Assembly: GCA_018780805.1 (NCBI GenBank)
Contig: JADMJD010000006.1
Location: 1-64,000, forward strand
Source: Rubrivivax sp.
GTDB lineage: Bacteria > Pseudomonadota > Gammaproteobacteria > Burkholderiales > Burkholderiaceae_C
Reading direction: 5' to 3'
Length of the DNA stretch: 64,000 nucleotides
Shown: positions 1 through 12,375 of the stretch, one piece after another
Position numbering within the stretch: position 1 is the first letter of the stretch
Layout: every line of letters starts with the position of its first letter
Program-made: the position numbers and the translations under genes
The notes under the pieces: generated by a model
What the model was told of the DNA's origin: nothing
The model's database searches: none
What the model saw: only the letters and a program-made list of their open reading frames with translations

Positions 1-2
1 CC

Positions 3-569
3 AAGAACATCATCATCGGCAACACCGCGCTGTACGGCGCCACCAGCGGCGAGGCGTTTTTCCGCGGCGTGGCCGGGGAGCGTTTTGCGGTGCGTCTGTC
101 GGGTGCGACCACAGTCGTCGAAGGCACGGGCGACCATGGCTGCGAGTACATGACTGGCGGCACGGTGGCCGTGCTGGGGCGTACGGGCCGCAACTTTGCC
201 GCCGGCATGTCGGGTGGTGTGGCCTACGTCTATGACGAAGACGGCAGCTTCGCCAAACGCTGCAACACCAGCATGGTGGGCCTGGACAAGGTGCTGCCGC
301 AGGCGGAGCAGGACGGTGAACCCGCCAGCTGGCACCGCGGCCTGGCCGACGAGGTGATGCTGAAGAAGCTGGTCGAAGACCATCACCGCTGGACCGGCTC
401 GCTGCGCGCCCGCGAGATCCTGGACAGCTGGGCCGAATCACGCCAGAAGTTCGTCAAGGTGTTCCCGCACGAGTACCGCCGCGCGCTGTCCGAACAGGCC
501 GCCAAGGCACAGGCCAGCACCGCCACCAGCAAGGCCAAGGCATCCGCGGCTGCGGTCCCCGCCAAGTAA
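3..569 (+). CDS. gltB: Glutamate synthase large subunit, C-terminal part (5' truncated by window)
   Basis: Frame open from base 3 ([53 protein letters not shown]), typical GltB C-terminal GXGXG beta-helix; directly followed by gltD. Confidence 0.95.
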   Translation, partial: KNIIIGNTALYGATSGEAFFRGVAGERFAVRLSGATTVVEGTGDHGCEYMTGGTVAVLGRTGRNFAAGMSGGVAYVYDEDGSFAKRCNTSMVGLDKVLPQAEQDGEPASWHRGLADEVMLKKLVEDHHRWTGSLRAREILDSWAESRQKFVKVFPHEYRRALSEQAAKAQASTATSKAKASAAAVPAK

Positions 570-583
570 GAGGTCATCACACC

Positions 584-2062
<1,479 letters not shown>

Positions 2063-2096
2063 ACTGAAGCGCTGACCGGCGCCGGCTGAAGACGCC

Positions 2097-4880
2097 TTAC
2101 AGCGTTTTCAGCAGTGCCGCCACTTCCCCTTGGCGGGGGAACTTGGTCCCCAGCTGCGACAGCGTGGTCAGTTCGGTCTTCGCACCGGCCTTGTCGCCGG
2201 CCTCGATCAGCAGCTTGGCCAGGTTGAAGCGCAGCTGGGGGTTGGTGTTTTCCAGCGCCATCGCCTTTTTCATCACCTCCACGCCCTTGGCCGCCTGCCC
2301 TTCGGCCGCCAGCGCCAGCGCCAGGGTGTCCATGATCACCGGCCGGTTGGGCAGCAAGGCGTTGGCCTTCTCGGCCATGACCACCGAGCCTGGCTTCTTG
2401 GCCGTGGCCATCAACCAGGCCACGTTGTTCAGCGCCAGCGCGTTTTCCGGCTGCAGCTTCAGCACCTCGCGGTAGCGCAGTTCGGCCTGGGGCAGGTTGC
2501 GTGCAGCGAGTGCAAAGTCGCCCAGGTAGTACTGGAACTCGGCGTCACGCGGGTGGGCCTTCAGCCAGTCGGTCGCGTGTTTGTCGGCGGCGGCTTCCTG
2601 TTTGGCGGCGGTCAGCGCCACGTGCACACGGGTGGCGAGCTCGGTGGAGTTGGGCGCCGCCTTCAGGCCGCCGTTGTAAACCTCCAGGGCCCTGTCCCAG
2701 CGCTTGAGCGAGGCTTCGATGCCGCCTTCGATCAGGAAGCCCACATCCTGGGTGGGCCGTTGTTTCTGGATGTCCTTGGCCACCCCGATGGCTTCGGTGG
2801 TCTTGTTGTCCGCCAGGTAGGCGTCGACCACGGCGCGCTGCGCCTGCAGGTTGTCGGGCGCGATCACCAAGGCACGCTTCAGGCTCTGCATGGCACCGTC
2901 GCGGTTCTTGGCTGCCCACTGCACATCGGCCAGGCGCAGGTAGGGCAGCGGCGACTGCGGCAGCAGCTGCGCCAGCTTGTTGAAGGTGGCCAGGGCCTGG
3001 TTGGTGTCGCCCGAAGCCGCCTGGGCGCGGCCCAGGGCTTCCAGGATGTCGGTGTTGTTGGGCAGCGCGGCGGTGGCGGCCTGGCCCAGTTCGAGCGCGG
3101 CCTTGAAGTCCTTGTTCGCCAGCTGGTAGTTGATCAGCGCCAGCCGCGGCGCCGGGTCGCTGCCGTTTTGCTGGATGGCGTCTGTGAAGACCTTGATGAT
3201 CTCTTCACGCGGCGCGCCGGTGCCGGCTTTCAGCCGCGCCGAGGCCAGCAGGGCCTGCATGTTGCGGGGGTCGGCCTTCATGGCCTCGTCCAGCAGGCGT
3301 TTGGCCTCGTCGGGTTTGCCGTCGATCAGCGCCAGCTGGGCGAGTGCCGAGGTGGCCGGGTAGAAGGTGGCATCGGCCTTCAAGGCCTGCTCGAAGGCCA
3401 CCTTGGCCTCGTCCTTCTTGCCTTGTTGCATCAGCACCCGGGCACGCAGGTTGGCGGCGATGGGTTTGCCGGGCAGCTTTTTCTCCAGCGCGTCGATGGC
3501 CTTCATCGCGCCGGCGTAGTCCTTCTTGCGCACCAGCGCGCCGATCAGCGGCAGATCGGCCGTGGTGGAGTCGTCGGCCGCGGCCAGGGTCTGCAGCTCG
3601 GCCATGCCGGCGTCGTTGTTGCCCTTGAGCAGCTTGCTGATGGCCAACGCGGTCTTCGCGCGTTTGTCGTCGGGGTTGAGCTGGGACGCCTTGGCGAATG
3701 CCGCTTCCGCATCGTTGATGTCGCCGGCCTGCAGGTGCGCTTGCGCGGCCAGCGAGTACACGGCCGCGGGTGGGTTGGGTCGGTCCAGCAGCGGCTGCAG
3801 CGTGGCCAGGGCCTTGGCCGGCTGCGACATCTGCAGGTAGGTCAGTGTCAGCATGCGGCGCGAGATGTCCTGCTCAGGCGCCTTTTGCAGCGCCTTGGCC
3901 AGGAAGGACTCGGCCTGCAGGAAGGCCTTCTTCTCAAACTCCACGGCGCCGGCCAGCTGCAGGATGCGCGGGTTGTCGGGCGCCACCCGCAGCAGCGCCT
4001 GCGCCACCTCGCGTGCCTTGTCGTATTCCTTGGCCAGCAGCGCCACGTTGCCGGCGAAGTAGGCCGTCTGCGGGTGGTTGGGCAGCACCTTCTGCAGCGC
4101 CAGCACCTGCTCACGCGCGCCCTTCAGGTCTTGTTTGCCCAGCAGCAGTGTGATCAAGGCGCTGTGCGCCGGCACAAAATTGGGTTTGACGGCGACGGCT
4201 TGTTTGTAGGCCTCGATGGCCTTGTCGGGATCGCGTTTGCCGTAGTTCAGCAAGTCGCCCTTCAGCTGCCAGGCGTCGTGGTCCTGCGGGGTGCGGCTGA
4301 TCTGCTTGTCCACCGCGGCCAGGGCGCCGTCCAGGTCGCCGGTGTCGGCCTGCAGCCGGGCCTCGAAGACCTTGGCCGGGCCATAGTCGGGCATGGCCTT
4401 CAGCGCGGCGGCCACGGCCGTCTGGGCCTGGTCGCGCCGGCCCATGGAGCCATAGGTCATCGCCAGCGTGGACTTCAGGTCGGCATCGGCCAGCGGGTCG
4501 GACAAACTGGTCTGGCCGAACTGCTCCGTCAGCTTCTGGTACTGCCCTTCGATGAACATGGCCCGCGCGAGCTCGGGCACGACGGCGGCCTCGGGGTGGC
4601 GCAGGTCCAGCGCCTTGCGCAGCTCCAGCGAGGCCGACGGTGCATCGCCGCTGGCCAGCATGGCCTTGCCCAGCAGGAAGCGGGCTTCGGCGTTGTTGCC
4701 ATCGGCCTGCAGCACGTTCTTGATCTGGATGACGGCCGCCTTGGGGTCGTCCTTGGCCAGCAGTTCCTTGGCCGATCCGAGCAGCTTGTCGGGGCTGTCG
4801 CCCCCACAGGCCACCAGGGCGGCGGCGGCCAGGGCCAGCAGGACCGGGGCAAAGGCACGGGGCAGGTGTTTCACAGGCAT
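2097..4880 (-). CDS. prsT: XrtA/PEP-CTERM system TPR-repeat lipoprotein PrsT
   Basis: 927 aa; lipobox-like signal ([13 protein letters not shown]), many TPRs; directly downstream of prsR. Confidence 0.9.
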   Translation of the reverse strand: MPVKHLPRAFAPVLLALAAAALVACGGDSPDKLLGSAKELLAKDDPKAAVIQIKNVLQADGNNAEARFLLGKAMLASGDAPSASLELRKALDLRHPEAAVVPELARAMFIEGQYQKLTEQFGQTSLSDPLADADLKSTLAMTYGSMGRRDQAQTAVAAALKAMPDYGPAKVFEARLQADTGDLDGALAAVDKQISRTPQDHDAWQLKGDLLNYGKRDPDKAIEAYKQAVAVKPNFVPAHSALITLLLGKQDLKGAREQVLALQKVLPNHPQTAYFAGNVALLAKEYDKAREVAQALLRVAPDNPRILQLAGAVEFEKKAFLQAESFLAKALQKAPEQDISRRMLTLTYLQMSQPAKALATLQPLLDRPNPPAAVYSLAAQAHLQAGDINDAEAAFAKASQLNPDDKRAKTALAISKLLKGNNDAGMAELQTLAAADDSTTADLPLIGALVRKKDYAGAMKAIDALEKKLPGKPIAANLRARVLMQQGKKDEAKVAFEQALKADATFYPATSALAQLALIDGKPDEAKRLLDEAMKADPRNMQALLASARLKAGTGAPREEIIKVFTDAIQQNGSDPAPRLALINYQLANKDFKAALELGQAATAALPNNTDILEALGRAQAASGDTNQALATFNKLAQLLPQSPLPYLRLADVQWAAKNRDGAMQSLKRALVIAPDNLQAQRAVVDAYLADNKTTEAIGVAKDIQKQRPTQDVGFLIEGGIEASLKRWDRALEVYNGGLKAAPNSTELATRVHVALTAAKQEAAADKHATDWLKAHPRDAEFQYYLGDFALAARNLPQAELRYREVLKLQPENALALNNVAWLMATAKKPGSVVMAEKANALLPNRPVIMDTLALALAAEGQAAKGVEVMKKAMALENTNPQLRFNLAKLLIEAGDKAGAKTELTTLSQLGTKFPRQGEVAALLKTL

Positions 4881-4902
4881 TCCAACTCCAGGAACGGTAG
4901 GG

Positions 4903-6276
4903 CTACTTGATGCCCAGGCGGTGCATCAGGTCATAGAGGGTGGGGCGGCTGACACCCAGGATCTCGGCCGCGCGCAGGATGTTGCCATTGGCGCGCGCCA
5001 GCGCCGTCACGATGGCTTCGCGCTCGGCATGTTCACGGATGCGGCGCAGGTCCAGGTCGCTGGCCTCGGGCGCTGCCGTGCCGGCCTCGCCAGGGGGTGG
5101 ACGCAGGCCCAGATCTTCGCAGCCTACCCGGCCGCCGTCGGCCATGATGGCTGCGCGTTTGACGACGTTCAGCAGCTCGCGCACGTTGCCGGGCCAGGCA
5201 TGGGCTTCAATGGCGCGCACGGCCTCGTCGGTGAAGCTCAGGCTGCCGCGGCGCTGCTCCTGCGCGAACCGGCGCAGGAAGGCGTGGGCCAGCAGCACGG
5301 CATCGCCGGTGCGCTGACGCAGCGGCGGGATGTCGACCACGATCTCGGCCAGGCGGTAGTACAAGTCTTCGCGGAAGCGACCTTCGCGGATCTGGCCCTG
5401 CAGGTTCTGGTGCGTGGCACAGACCACGCGCACGTCCACCGGGATCTCCTGCCGGCCGCCCACACGCTCGATCGTGCGCTCCTGCAGGAAGCGCAGCAGC
5501 TTGGCCTGCAGCGAGTGTGGCAGGTCGCCAATCTCGTCCAGCATCAGCGTGCCGCCGTGGGCGGTCTCGATCTTGCCAACGGTGGTCTTGGTGGCGCCGG
5601 TGAAGGCGCCTTTTTCGTGGCCGAAGAGCTCGGTCTCCAGCAGGTTCTCCGGGATGGCCGCGCAGTTGATGGCCACGAACTTGCCGCTGCGCTTGGAGGC
5701 TTCGTGCACGCCCTGGGCCAGCACTTCCTTGCCAGTGCCACTTTCGCCCAGCAGCATCACGGTGGCGTCGCTGCTGGCCACCCGTTCGATCAGGCGGCAG
5801 ATGCGCAGCATCTCGCTGTCGCGTGTCATCAGGCCGGACAGTGCATCCGGGTGCTGCGCCGCTTGCAGGCGCCGGTTTTCGGCCTGCAGCTCGAACAGCC
5901 GGTAGGCGCGGTCGATGGTCAGGCCCAGCAGCTCCGGCTCGAAGGGTTTGGCAAAGAAGTCGTAGGCGCCCAAGGCCACGGCACGCAGGGCATTGGCCTG
6001 CTCGTTCTGGCCGGTCAACACGATGACCTTCACATGCGGATCGATGTCGAGCATCTGTTCCAGCAGCTTGAAACCCTCAGACGTGGCGTCCGGATCGGGT
6101 GGCAGCCCCAGGTCCATGGTCACCACCGCCGGTTGGTGGCGCCGGAAGGCCAGCAGCGCACTGCCACGGTCGTGGGCCGTCACCGACTCATAACGGTCCA
6201 GCGACCACTTGATCTGCTTTTGCAGCGCCAGGTCGTCTTCGACGATCAGCAGTGGCGGTTGTTTGTCGGCGCTCAT
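4903..6276 (-). CDS. prsR: PEP-CTERM-box sigma-54-dependent response regulator PrsR
   Basis: 457 aa; receiver domain, AAA+ with GESGTGKE and GAFTGA motifs, Fis-type HTH (ILRAAEILGVSRPTLYDLMHRLGI). Confidence 0.93.
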   Translation of the reverse strand: MSADKQPPLLIVEDDLALQKQIKWSLDRYESVTAHDRGSALLAFRRHQPAVVTMDLGLPPDPDATSEGFKLLEQMLDIDPHVKVIVLTGQNEQANALRAVALGAYDFFAKPFEPELLGLTIDRAYRLFELQAENRRLQAAQHPDALSGLMTRDSEMLRICRLIERVASSDATVMLLGESGTGKEVLAQGVHEASKRSGKFVAINCAAIPENLLETELFGHEKGAFTGATKTTVGKIETAHGGTLMLDEIGDLPHSLQAKLLRFLQERTIERVGGRQEIPVDVRVVCATHQNLQGQIREGRFREDLYYRLAEIVVDIPPLRQRTGDAVLLAHAFLRRFAQEQRRGSLSFTDEAVRAIEAHAWPGNVRELLNVVKRAAIMADGGRVGCEDLGLRPPPGEAGTAAPEASDLDLRRIREHAEREAIVTALARANGNILRAAEILGVSRPTLYDLMHRLGIK

Positions 6277-8372
6277 GCGTTGCCCACCATCGCAAGCCCG
6301 GTGTCTTCATGGGCCTGGAACAGCGGCAGCACCAGGGTGATCACGGTGCCGTGGCCGGGGGTGCTGTCCACCTGGATTTCGCCGCCCAGTTCACGCACGT
6401 ACTGGAAACTCTCGTAGGCGCCGATGCCCATGCCGGCGCTCTTGGTGGTGTTGAAGGGTTTGAACAAACGGGTCTCGATGAACTCTCGTGTCATGCCCTG
6501 GCCGGTGTCGCCCACCACCACACGGGCCTGGCCGCTGGCACGTGTGAGCTCCAGCCAGACCCTGCCGTGGGCCGGTGTGGCGTCGAAGGCGTTCTGCACC
6601 ATGTGGCCCAGCACACGTTCGATGCGCTCGGCATGGCCGCGTGTGGCCACACGTTCCAGCCGCGGCAATTCCAGCGTGCGACCGGCAGAGCGGGCGGCAT
6701 CGGCAATGCGTTGCACGATGGGCTGAAGCTCGACCCCCAATGGGCTGCCGGGTGGCGTTTCGCCTTCACGCAATTGCAGCATCAGGCGGCGCATTTTCTC
6801 CAGCGAACTTTCCACGGTCATCAGCATGTCCTGTTGGAATTCAGGATTGTCGTGCAGCCGCTTGGCGTTCTTCATCATCAAGGACAACTGCGTCACGATG
6901 TTCTTCAAATCGTGCACGACAAAGGCCGACATGCGGTTGAAGGCCTCGAACTTGCGCGCCTCCAGCAGCGCTTCGGTCGCCTGCAATTGCGCCAGGAACA
7001 CGGCGGCCTGGCGGCTGGCGGTCTTGAGCAGATCGCGCACTTCCCAGTCCAGCTCGGGCGCCGCGTGGGGAGGGGCCAGCAACACCAGGCCAGTCAGGTG
7101 CTCGCCCACGATCAGCGGCACGACGGCCCAGACCCCCTCACCCAACCACTCGGGTGGCAACACGCCCTGGTAACGCTCCGGGTGCCGCCTGGCCTCGGTC
7201 ACGTCGACAATCCACTGGTTGGCCTGCAGAAACTGCACGAAGGGCGCGTTCACCGGCACGCTGCCCACGCTGGTGAGCTGACGCGTCCAGGCGGTTTCGC
7301 GCAGTTCGCTGTCGTCACCCAGCAGGGTCCAGAGGCTGGCCCCTGGGCTGTCCACCAGCTCGCACAGGCCCCGCAGCACCAAGGCCCCCAGCTCCTGCGG
7401 TGAGGCGGACGCCGACAAGGTGGCCGTGAACTTCAGCCACTGCTCGCGGTAGTCGTAGCGGTAGGCAAAGAAGTTCTTGCTGATCAGCACGCGCAACCGT
7501 GCCCGCCACTCGCTGGACAGCACCAACAGGGCCAGCAGCACCACGGCACTGAACAACAATGCCAATTGCAGCGCACGGCCCCAGCTGCCACCGAAGTAGC
7601 GCACGTAGTACCCGATGCCGGAAATGAACACCAGGTAGGCGCCGGCCAGCAGCAGCGTGGCCGAGAAAAACGCGGCGTTGTGCGAAACCTGCAGCCGCAT
7701 GCGCCAATCGGCCTGGCGCCGGGACGACAGAAACAACAGCGGCACAGCCAGGCTGTGGATGCCGGCGCGGATGCTGAAGGCATCCTGGTCGAAGCTGCCG
7801 AACAGCACACCCTGGGAGTGGATGTAGAGGTCGAAGCAGAACACACCCGCCAGCGCCAGGCACAAGGGTTTCACGCCCCAGCGGCCGTCACGTGCCACGT
7901 TGCGGAACAGTTGCTCCACCAGCACCAGGCCGAACACCGGCTGCGCCAGTGCGGCGAACAAGGCCCAGCGGCGCAGCGGCTCGCTGTCGCTCAAGGCCGT
8001 GCCGGCGGCCGCCAGGCCACCGAGCCCGATCACGAACGCGGCCACAGTGGGCAGGCGTGCGGTGGGTGCCGCGCCGGGGTCGGCATCGGCGGGTCTGAGC
8101 AGCAGCAGCAGGAACCCGAACCAGGCGCCGTAGCGGGCCAGATCGGCCAGCGCGGTGGCCAGTGCCGACGCATCGGTTTCCGCCAGGGCGAGCCAGGTGC
8201 CCGCCGCGCCCCAGGCGGCGCTGGCCAGCACGGCCAGCAGGAAGACATGGGCCGCCGGCCCGGCGCTGCGCCGCAGGTAGCCGTTGAACAGCAGCCGCAC
8301 GCTGAGCAGGCCATGGGCCAGCACGGCGACGACAAAGCCCAGCAGGACGAGCGGTGGAGGATCGGATCCCAT
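6273..8372 (-). CDS. prsK: XrtA/PEP-CTERM system histidine kinase PrsK
   Basis: 699 aa; multi-TM N-terminus, GAF-like region, H-box FVVHDLKNIVTQLSLMMKNA, HATPase motifs; 4-bp overlap with prsR. Confidence 0.92.
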   Translation of the reverse strand: MGSDPPPLVLLGFVVAVLAHGLLSVRLLFNGYLRRSAGPAAHVFLLAVLASAAWGAAGTWLALAETDASALATALADLARYGAWFGFLLLLLRPADADPGAAPTARLPTVAAFVIGLGGLAAAGTALSDSEPLRRWALFAALAQPVFGLVLVEQLFRNVARDGRWGVKPLCLALAGVFCFDLYIHSQGVLFGSFDQDAFSIRAGIHSLAVPLLFLSSRRQADWRMRLQVSHNAAFFSATLLLAGAYLVFISGIGYYVRYFGGSWGRALQLALLFSAVVLLALLVLSSEWRARLRVLISKNFFAYRYDYREQWLKFTATLSASASPQELGALVLRGLCELVDSPGASLWTLLGDDSELRETAWTRQLTSVGSVPVNAPFVQFLQANQWIVDVTEARRHPERYQGVLPPEWLGEGVWAVVPLIVGEHLTGLVLLAPPHAAPELDWEVRDLLKTASRQAAVFLAQLQATEALLEARKFEAFNRMSAFVVHDLKNIVTQLSLMMKNAKRLHDNPEFQQDMLMTVESSLEKMRRLMLQLREGETPPGSPLGVELQPIVQRIADAARSAGRTLELPRLERVATRGHAERIERVLGHMVQNAFDATPAHGRVWLELTRASGQARVVVGDTGQGMTREFIETRLFKPFNTTKSAGMGIGAYESFQYVRELGGEIQVDSTPGHGTVITLVLPLFQAHEDTGLAMVGNA

Positions 8373-8431
8373 GGGGCAGGATCAGACCACAACCCGGACG
8401 GCGCCGCCCGGGCTGCCGGCCGGCGCGCGCC

Positions 8432-9814
8432 TCAGCGTGCGCCCTTGCCGGTGATGACGACGGCCACGGTTTCGAACAGCACCACGATGTCGAGGAACAG
8501 CGTGTTGTTCTTGACGTAGTACAGGTCGTACTGCAGCTTCTCGATCGAGTCTTCGACGGTGGCACCGTACTGGTAACGCACCTGGGCCCAGCCGGTGACG
8601 CCCGGTTTCACCGACTGGCGCACGGCGAAGTACGGGATCTGCTGGGTGAGCTGCTCGACGAAGTAAGGCCGCTCGGGGCGCGGCCCGACCATGCTCATCT
8701 CGCCCTTCAGCACGTTGATCAGCTGCGGCAGTTCGTCGATGCGGGTGCGGCGCATGAAATGCCCGACCTTGGTGACACGGTCGTCGTGCACGGTGGCCCA
8801 ACGCGGCTTGCCATCCTTCTCGGCGTCCACGCGCATGCTGCGGAACTTGGTGACGGGAAAGGTGCTGCCGTTCAAGCCCACACGTTCCTGCCGGTAGAAG
8901 ATCGGCCCGCGGCTGTCCAGCTTGATGACGACGGCGGCCACCAGCATGATGGGCGCCGCCACCACCAGCAGCAACAAGGCCGAGAGGATGTCGAACACAC
9001 GCTTGACGGCGGTGCGGAACAGGCCCTGGTTGAAACCGTCGCCGAAGATCATCCAGCCGGCGTTGGCAAAGCCCAGGCGGATCTGGCCGAGTGTCTTTTC
9101 GAAATGGGTGTTGACGTCGAAGACCTTGATGCCGAACAGCTTGCAATCCAGCAGCTCGCGCAGCGGCATGCTGCCGGAGCGGCGCTCGGTGAGCGCCACG
9201 ACGATTTCGTCGACATCCATGTCGCGGGCGGTCTGGCTCAGCGGGTGGGCTGTCGACAGCACCTTGGCTGCGTCAACCGCACATTCGGTCTCGTTCGGGC
9301 TGGGGTAATAACCGACGACCTCGGCGTGGGGGTCGTTTTGCCGCAAGGTCTGCGTGACCAGCTGGGCCGCCGGGCCAGAGCCCAGGATCAGGATGCGGGT
9401 CTTGGCGTTGTGGCTGCTGGCCCAGTGGGTGGCATACACGCGGCGCAGGATGATGGCCGACACGCCCACCATCGCGGCCATGCGCATGGCGCCGCGGTCC
9501 TCCAGATCCTGTGGCAACAGGCCGAAGATCAGCCAGGTCAGCGGCAAGGCCAGCAACAGCGCAACGGCGGCACGTGCGATGGCCTGGTTGGCCGAGAAGC
9601 TGGGGGCCTTCTGATACAGGCCGGACGCGGTGTTGATGACAAACATGCCGGCCGCCAGCGTGGCCACCTGGCCGCCGGCCATCGGCAACAAGCTGGCCAG
9701 GCTGTCGGCTTGGGTGGCAAACACCGCCGCCATGCCGGCCAGGATGAAAAACAGGTCCGCCAGCATCCTCATCAGGGTCTGCCGGTGCATGTAGTGGTTG
9801 AAGATGCGGATCAT
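8432..9814 (-). CDS. XrtA/PEP-CTERM system undecaprenyl-phosphate sugar transferase (EpsB/TIGR03013-type priming glycosyltransferase)
   Basis: C-terminal bacterial sugar transferase motifs (KRVFDILSALLLL, KFRSMRVDAE, GPRPERPYFVEQL); likely start MIRIFNHYMHRQTLMRM at 9814, not the 10021 ORF start. Confidence 0.9.
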   Translation of the reverse strand: MIRIFNHYMHRQTLMRMLADLFFILAGMAAVFATQADSLASLLPMAGGQVATLAAGMFVINTASGLYQKAPSFSANQAIARAAVALLLALPLTWLIFGLLPQDLEDRGAMRMAAMVGVSAIILRRVYATHWASSHNAKTRILILGSGPAAQLVTQTLRQNDPHAEVVGYYPSPNETECAVDAAKVLSTAHPLSQTARDMDVDEIVVALTERRSGSMPLRELLDCKLFGIKVFDVNTHFEKTLGQIRLGFANAGWMIFGDGFNQGLFRTAVKRVFDILSALLLLVVAAPIMLVAAVVIKLDSRGPIFYRQERVGLNGSTFPVTKFRSMRVDAEKDGKPRWATVHDDRVTKVGHFMRRTRIDELPQLINVLKGEMSMVGPRPERPYFVEQLTQQIPYFAVRQSVKPGVTGWAQVRYQYGATVEDSIEKLQYDLYYVKNNTLFLDIVVLFETVAVVITGKGAR

Positions 9815-10094
9815 GTGGATCGCTGGGGCTGAATCGGGACGGACCTTGTGGACAACTCGGAGGTCCTGATGCACCACGAACAGGATGCTGATCTGACCCA
9901 TCGCCGAGCGGCTGAAAACACATCGAATCCCGGCGTTCGCAAATGTACGAACCCGGCCCTTCCCAGCACATCCCCGGCTTGAGGGGCGCCCCGAAAAGGC
10001 GGCTGTGACGCCGTTGTGCAACTGTGTATCAGACGGACCCGCATGGCGTACTTCGAGGTGCCGCGAATCGGCACTCCGCCACGGATGCGCGCAA

Positions 10095-11183
10095 TCAGTG
10101 GGCTTCGGGGGTGGGCCAGACGCGCTTGAAGGCCTTGATCGTCAGATGGCGCAGCAGCAGCCCGGGCGGCATGCGCAAGGCGTGCGCCCTGACATACAGC
10201 AGGCCTTCGGCGGCCTCCGCCCCCGCGGTGCGACAGCTGGCGTGCGGGCCGCGCAAAGCCTGGCGCCAGAGCCATGCCAGGCCGCGGTCTTGCCACACCG
10301 GCGCGGCATGGCGCCGTGCCGACGTCAAGGCCTGCGACGGGACAGGCGTGCCCAGGACCTCCACCGCTGCCGTGAGGCCCTGATGCAAGGTTCGGCCCAG
10401 GCCCAGTTGCTCAGCCCGTGTCGCCAGGGCTGACCAAAACGCGGCATTGGCAGCCTGGTGGCGCAACATCAGATCGATGTCCGAGAGGTCCCGCAAGCCG
10501 TGGCTGAGCTCGTCGTTGTGCAGCAGGTGGGTCATGCTGTGCAGCAGCATGTCCACCGGTGACAACACGCGGAAGGCCGGCATCATGGCGCTCTCGGTGG
10601 CGTCGGCCATCAGCAGCCGGCTGTCGGGTTGCACATGGGCGGTGTCGGGCAGGATGGCGTGGTGCACGTCCAGCACCGAGCCCCGGTCGTTGTGCATCAT
10701 CGGCGGGATCTCGTGCATCCACTGCCGGTAATAGCGCTGGTCGTAGGCGTCCAGGTGGGTGGTCATCCAGCCACCCATCATCAGGTGCGCTTCAACTTCA
10801 CCGATGCGATCCTTCGGCACCAGCAGGTCGATGTCGTTGAAGCTGCGGCCCGGGATGCAGGGCGCATCCGCCGCCAGGTAGGCCGCGCCTTTCAGCAGCA
10901 CTGGTTGCAGACGCAAGGGTGCCAACGCGGTCTGCAGGTGGGTCAGTTCACGTTGCACCTCCAGCAACTGGGCCGTGTTCAGGATCTCGGCTGCGCGCAG
11001 CAGCGCCTGGGCCGGCGCGGGCGCAGCGTCTACCAGCCCATCGCGCCGCAGCAGCCAGGCCAGACGCGCCAGCAGGTCGGCGCGGCGGGCCTGCCGCAGC
11101 AGCAGGTCCCATTGCGCAGGCGACAGTGTCCGCACCGATGCCGGTGCGCGCAGGGTTTGCACCACCAGGTCCCGCGCCGTCAT
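10095..11183 (-). CDS. Nucleotidyltransferase family protein (PF14907-like), HPr-rel-A cassette member
   Basis: 362 aa; LLKGAAYLA...GRSFNDIDLLVPKDRI nucleotidyltransferase-like motif; 4-bp overlap with upstream HprK-like gene. Confidence 0.85.
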   Translation of the reverse strand: MTARDLVVQTLRAPASVRTLSPAQWDLLLRQARRADLLARLAWLLRRDGLVDAAPAPAQALLRAAEILNTAQLLEVQRELTHLQTALAPLRLQPVLLKGAAYLAADAPCIPGRSFNDIDLLVPKDRIGEVEAHLMMGGWMTTHLDAYDQRYYRQWMHEIPPMMHNDRGSVLDVHHAILPDTAHVQPDSRLLMADATESAMMPAFRVLSPVDMLLHSMTHLLHNDELSHGLRDLSDIDLMLRHQAANAAFWSALATRAEQLGLGRTLHQGLTAAVEVLGTPVPSQALTSARRHAAPVWQDRGLAWLWRQALRGPHASCRTAGAEAAEGLLYVRAHALRMPPGLLLRHLTIKAFKRVWPTPEAH

Positions 11184-12103
11184 CCAGCGGGCTCCAGGCG
11201 GGCCAGTTGTGTGGTGACGTCTTCCAGATCGCTGTAGACCAGTTCAAAACAACGGCAGCGGTCGATCACCCCCGCCAGCAGGTTGAAGCCTGCCGTGCCA
11301 TGCACGTTGAAGTTGAAGGCGTTTTCCACCAGTTTCACCAGGCCGGCGGCGCGCCCCATCGGCGTCAACGTGGTGGGCGTTTCGGCCTGCCACCGGGGCA
11401 GCACCACCCAAGCAGGCCGGGCATGTTCATGGGCCTGCTCCACAGCCGACAGTGGGGGCTTGAAGTGCGCGACGCTGCCTTTTGTCGTGTCACGCACCAC
11501 GGGGCTGAAGCGCGCTTCGGGGGCAAAGCGGCCGATCACGTCGATCGATGCATTCTTCAGGCTGACCGGGCGCGGCACCGGCACCACGCAGCCGGTGTCA
11601 AGATCGAGTACGGTGAGTTCATCCGACAGCAAACGCCAGCCGCGATGAATCAGCCCGGCGCACAAGGTGCTCTTGCCCGAGCCCGGGGGCGCCGGCAGGA
11701 TCAGGGCCAGCCCGCCGCGTTCCACGACTGCCGCGTGCAGGATCAGGTACTGGTGGCAATGGCTGGTGATGCACCAGTTGAGTCCCCATTCCAGCATCGG
11801 AAAGCCCTGGTCGCCGGGCAGGGGCGCAAACGGCGTCAGGTCGTCGTAGCGGAACTCCACTTGCGGCTGGAACCAGCGGCGCAGGGTGGCGGGGCGGCCG
11901 ACCTGCACGTGGAAATCGGCAAAGGCATCGGAGGCCAACACCGGGTGCGCTGCATAGTGCAGCCGAAAGGCGCTGACGACGGCCGGCAGGCGCGTGCGGA
12001 TGCGGCTGACCACCGGGCCCGTGCGCACAGCCAAGCCTGCGCCCTGCAGCTGGCGCTGGATGTCGAGGGGGGAGAGGTCGCCGAGCTTCACAGAGCGCGG
12101 CAT
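11180..12103 (-). CDS. HprK-related kinase A (HPr-rel-A system)
   Basis: 307 aa; P-loop LPAPPGSGKSTLCAGL and LLSDELTVLD as in the HprK C-terminal domain; neighbours match the HPr-rel-A set. Confidence 0.88.
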   Translation of the reverse strand: MPRSVKLGDLSPLDIQRQLQGAGLAVRTGPVVSRIRTRLPAVVSAFRLHYAAHPVLASDAFADFHVQVGRPATLRRWFQPQVEFRYDDLTPFAPLPGDQGFPMLEWGLNWCITSHCHQYLILHAAVVERGGLALILPAPPGSGKSTLCAGLIHRGWRLLSDELTVLDLDTGCVVPVPRPVSLKNASIDVIGRFAPEARFSPVVRDTTKGSVAHFKPPLSAVEQAHEHARPAWVVLPRWQAETPTTLTPMGRAAGLVKLVENAFNFNVHGTAGFNLLAGVIDRCRCFELVYSDLEDVTTQLARLEPAG

Positions 12104-12375
12104 TCTGTCAGCCCGAGCGTGCGCAGGCTGTCCAGAATGTCGCGCAATGCGGCGATTTCGGTGTCGGTGGCGTCGGTGGCGCCGCAGGCTGCCAGCAGAT
12201 CGGCTTCAGACACCGTGGTGTCCCCAGCATCGACCAACAAGCCAAAAATTTCCGCAGGCCCGTCGGTCAACAGGTGCGTGGCGGTGGCCGCGGGGTCGTA
12301 GACCACCACCTGCTCATCCCAGCGACGCCACTGCAGCGCAGCGCTCTGGGACAGTTGCCACGCGGGCGTCACCAT
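12088..12375 (-). CDS. PqqD-family peptide chaperone, HPr-rel-A system
   Basis: About 95 aa from MVTPAWQLSQSAALQWRRWDEQVVVYDPAATATHLL; start codon shares a base with the stop of the upstream ORF (TGATG); overlaps HprK-like start. Confidence 0.82.
   Translation of the reverse strand: MVTPAWQLSQSAALQWRRWDEQVVVYDPAATATHLLTDGPAEIFGLLVDAGDTTVSEADLLAACGATDATDTEIAALRDILDSLRTLGLTECRAL

Noticed and set aside
2130-4910. 926-aa plus-strand ORF antisense to the whole of prsT
   Set aside because: High-GC shadow ORF; low-complexity G/Q/R/V/L composition and no family motif, while the minus-strand frame encodes clear TPRs.
8354-9832. 492-aa plus-strand ORF
   Set aside because: Antisense shadow of the priming glycosyltransferase; no recognisable domain.
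9815-10021. N-terminal extension of the priming glycosyltransferase ORF
   Set aside because: Extension lacks family similarity; MIRIFNHYMHRQTLMRM at 9814 is the expected N-terminus.
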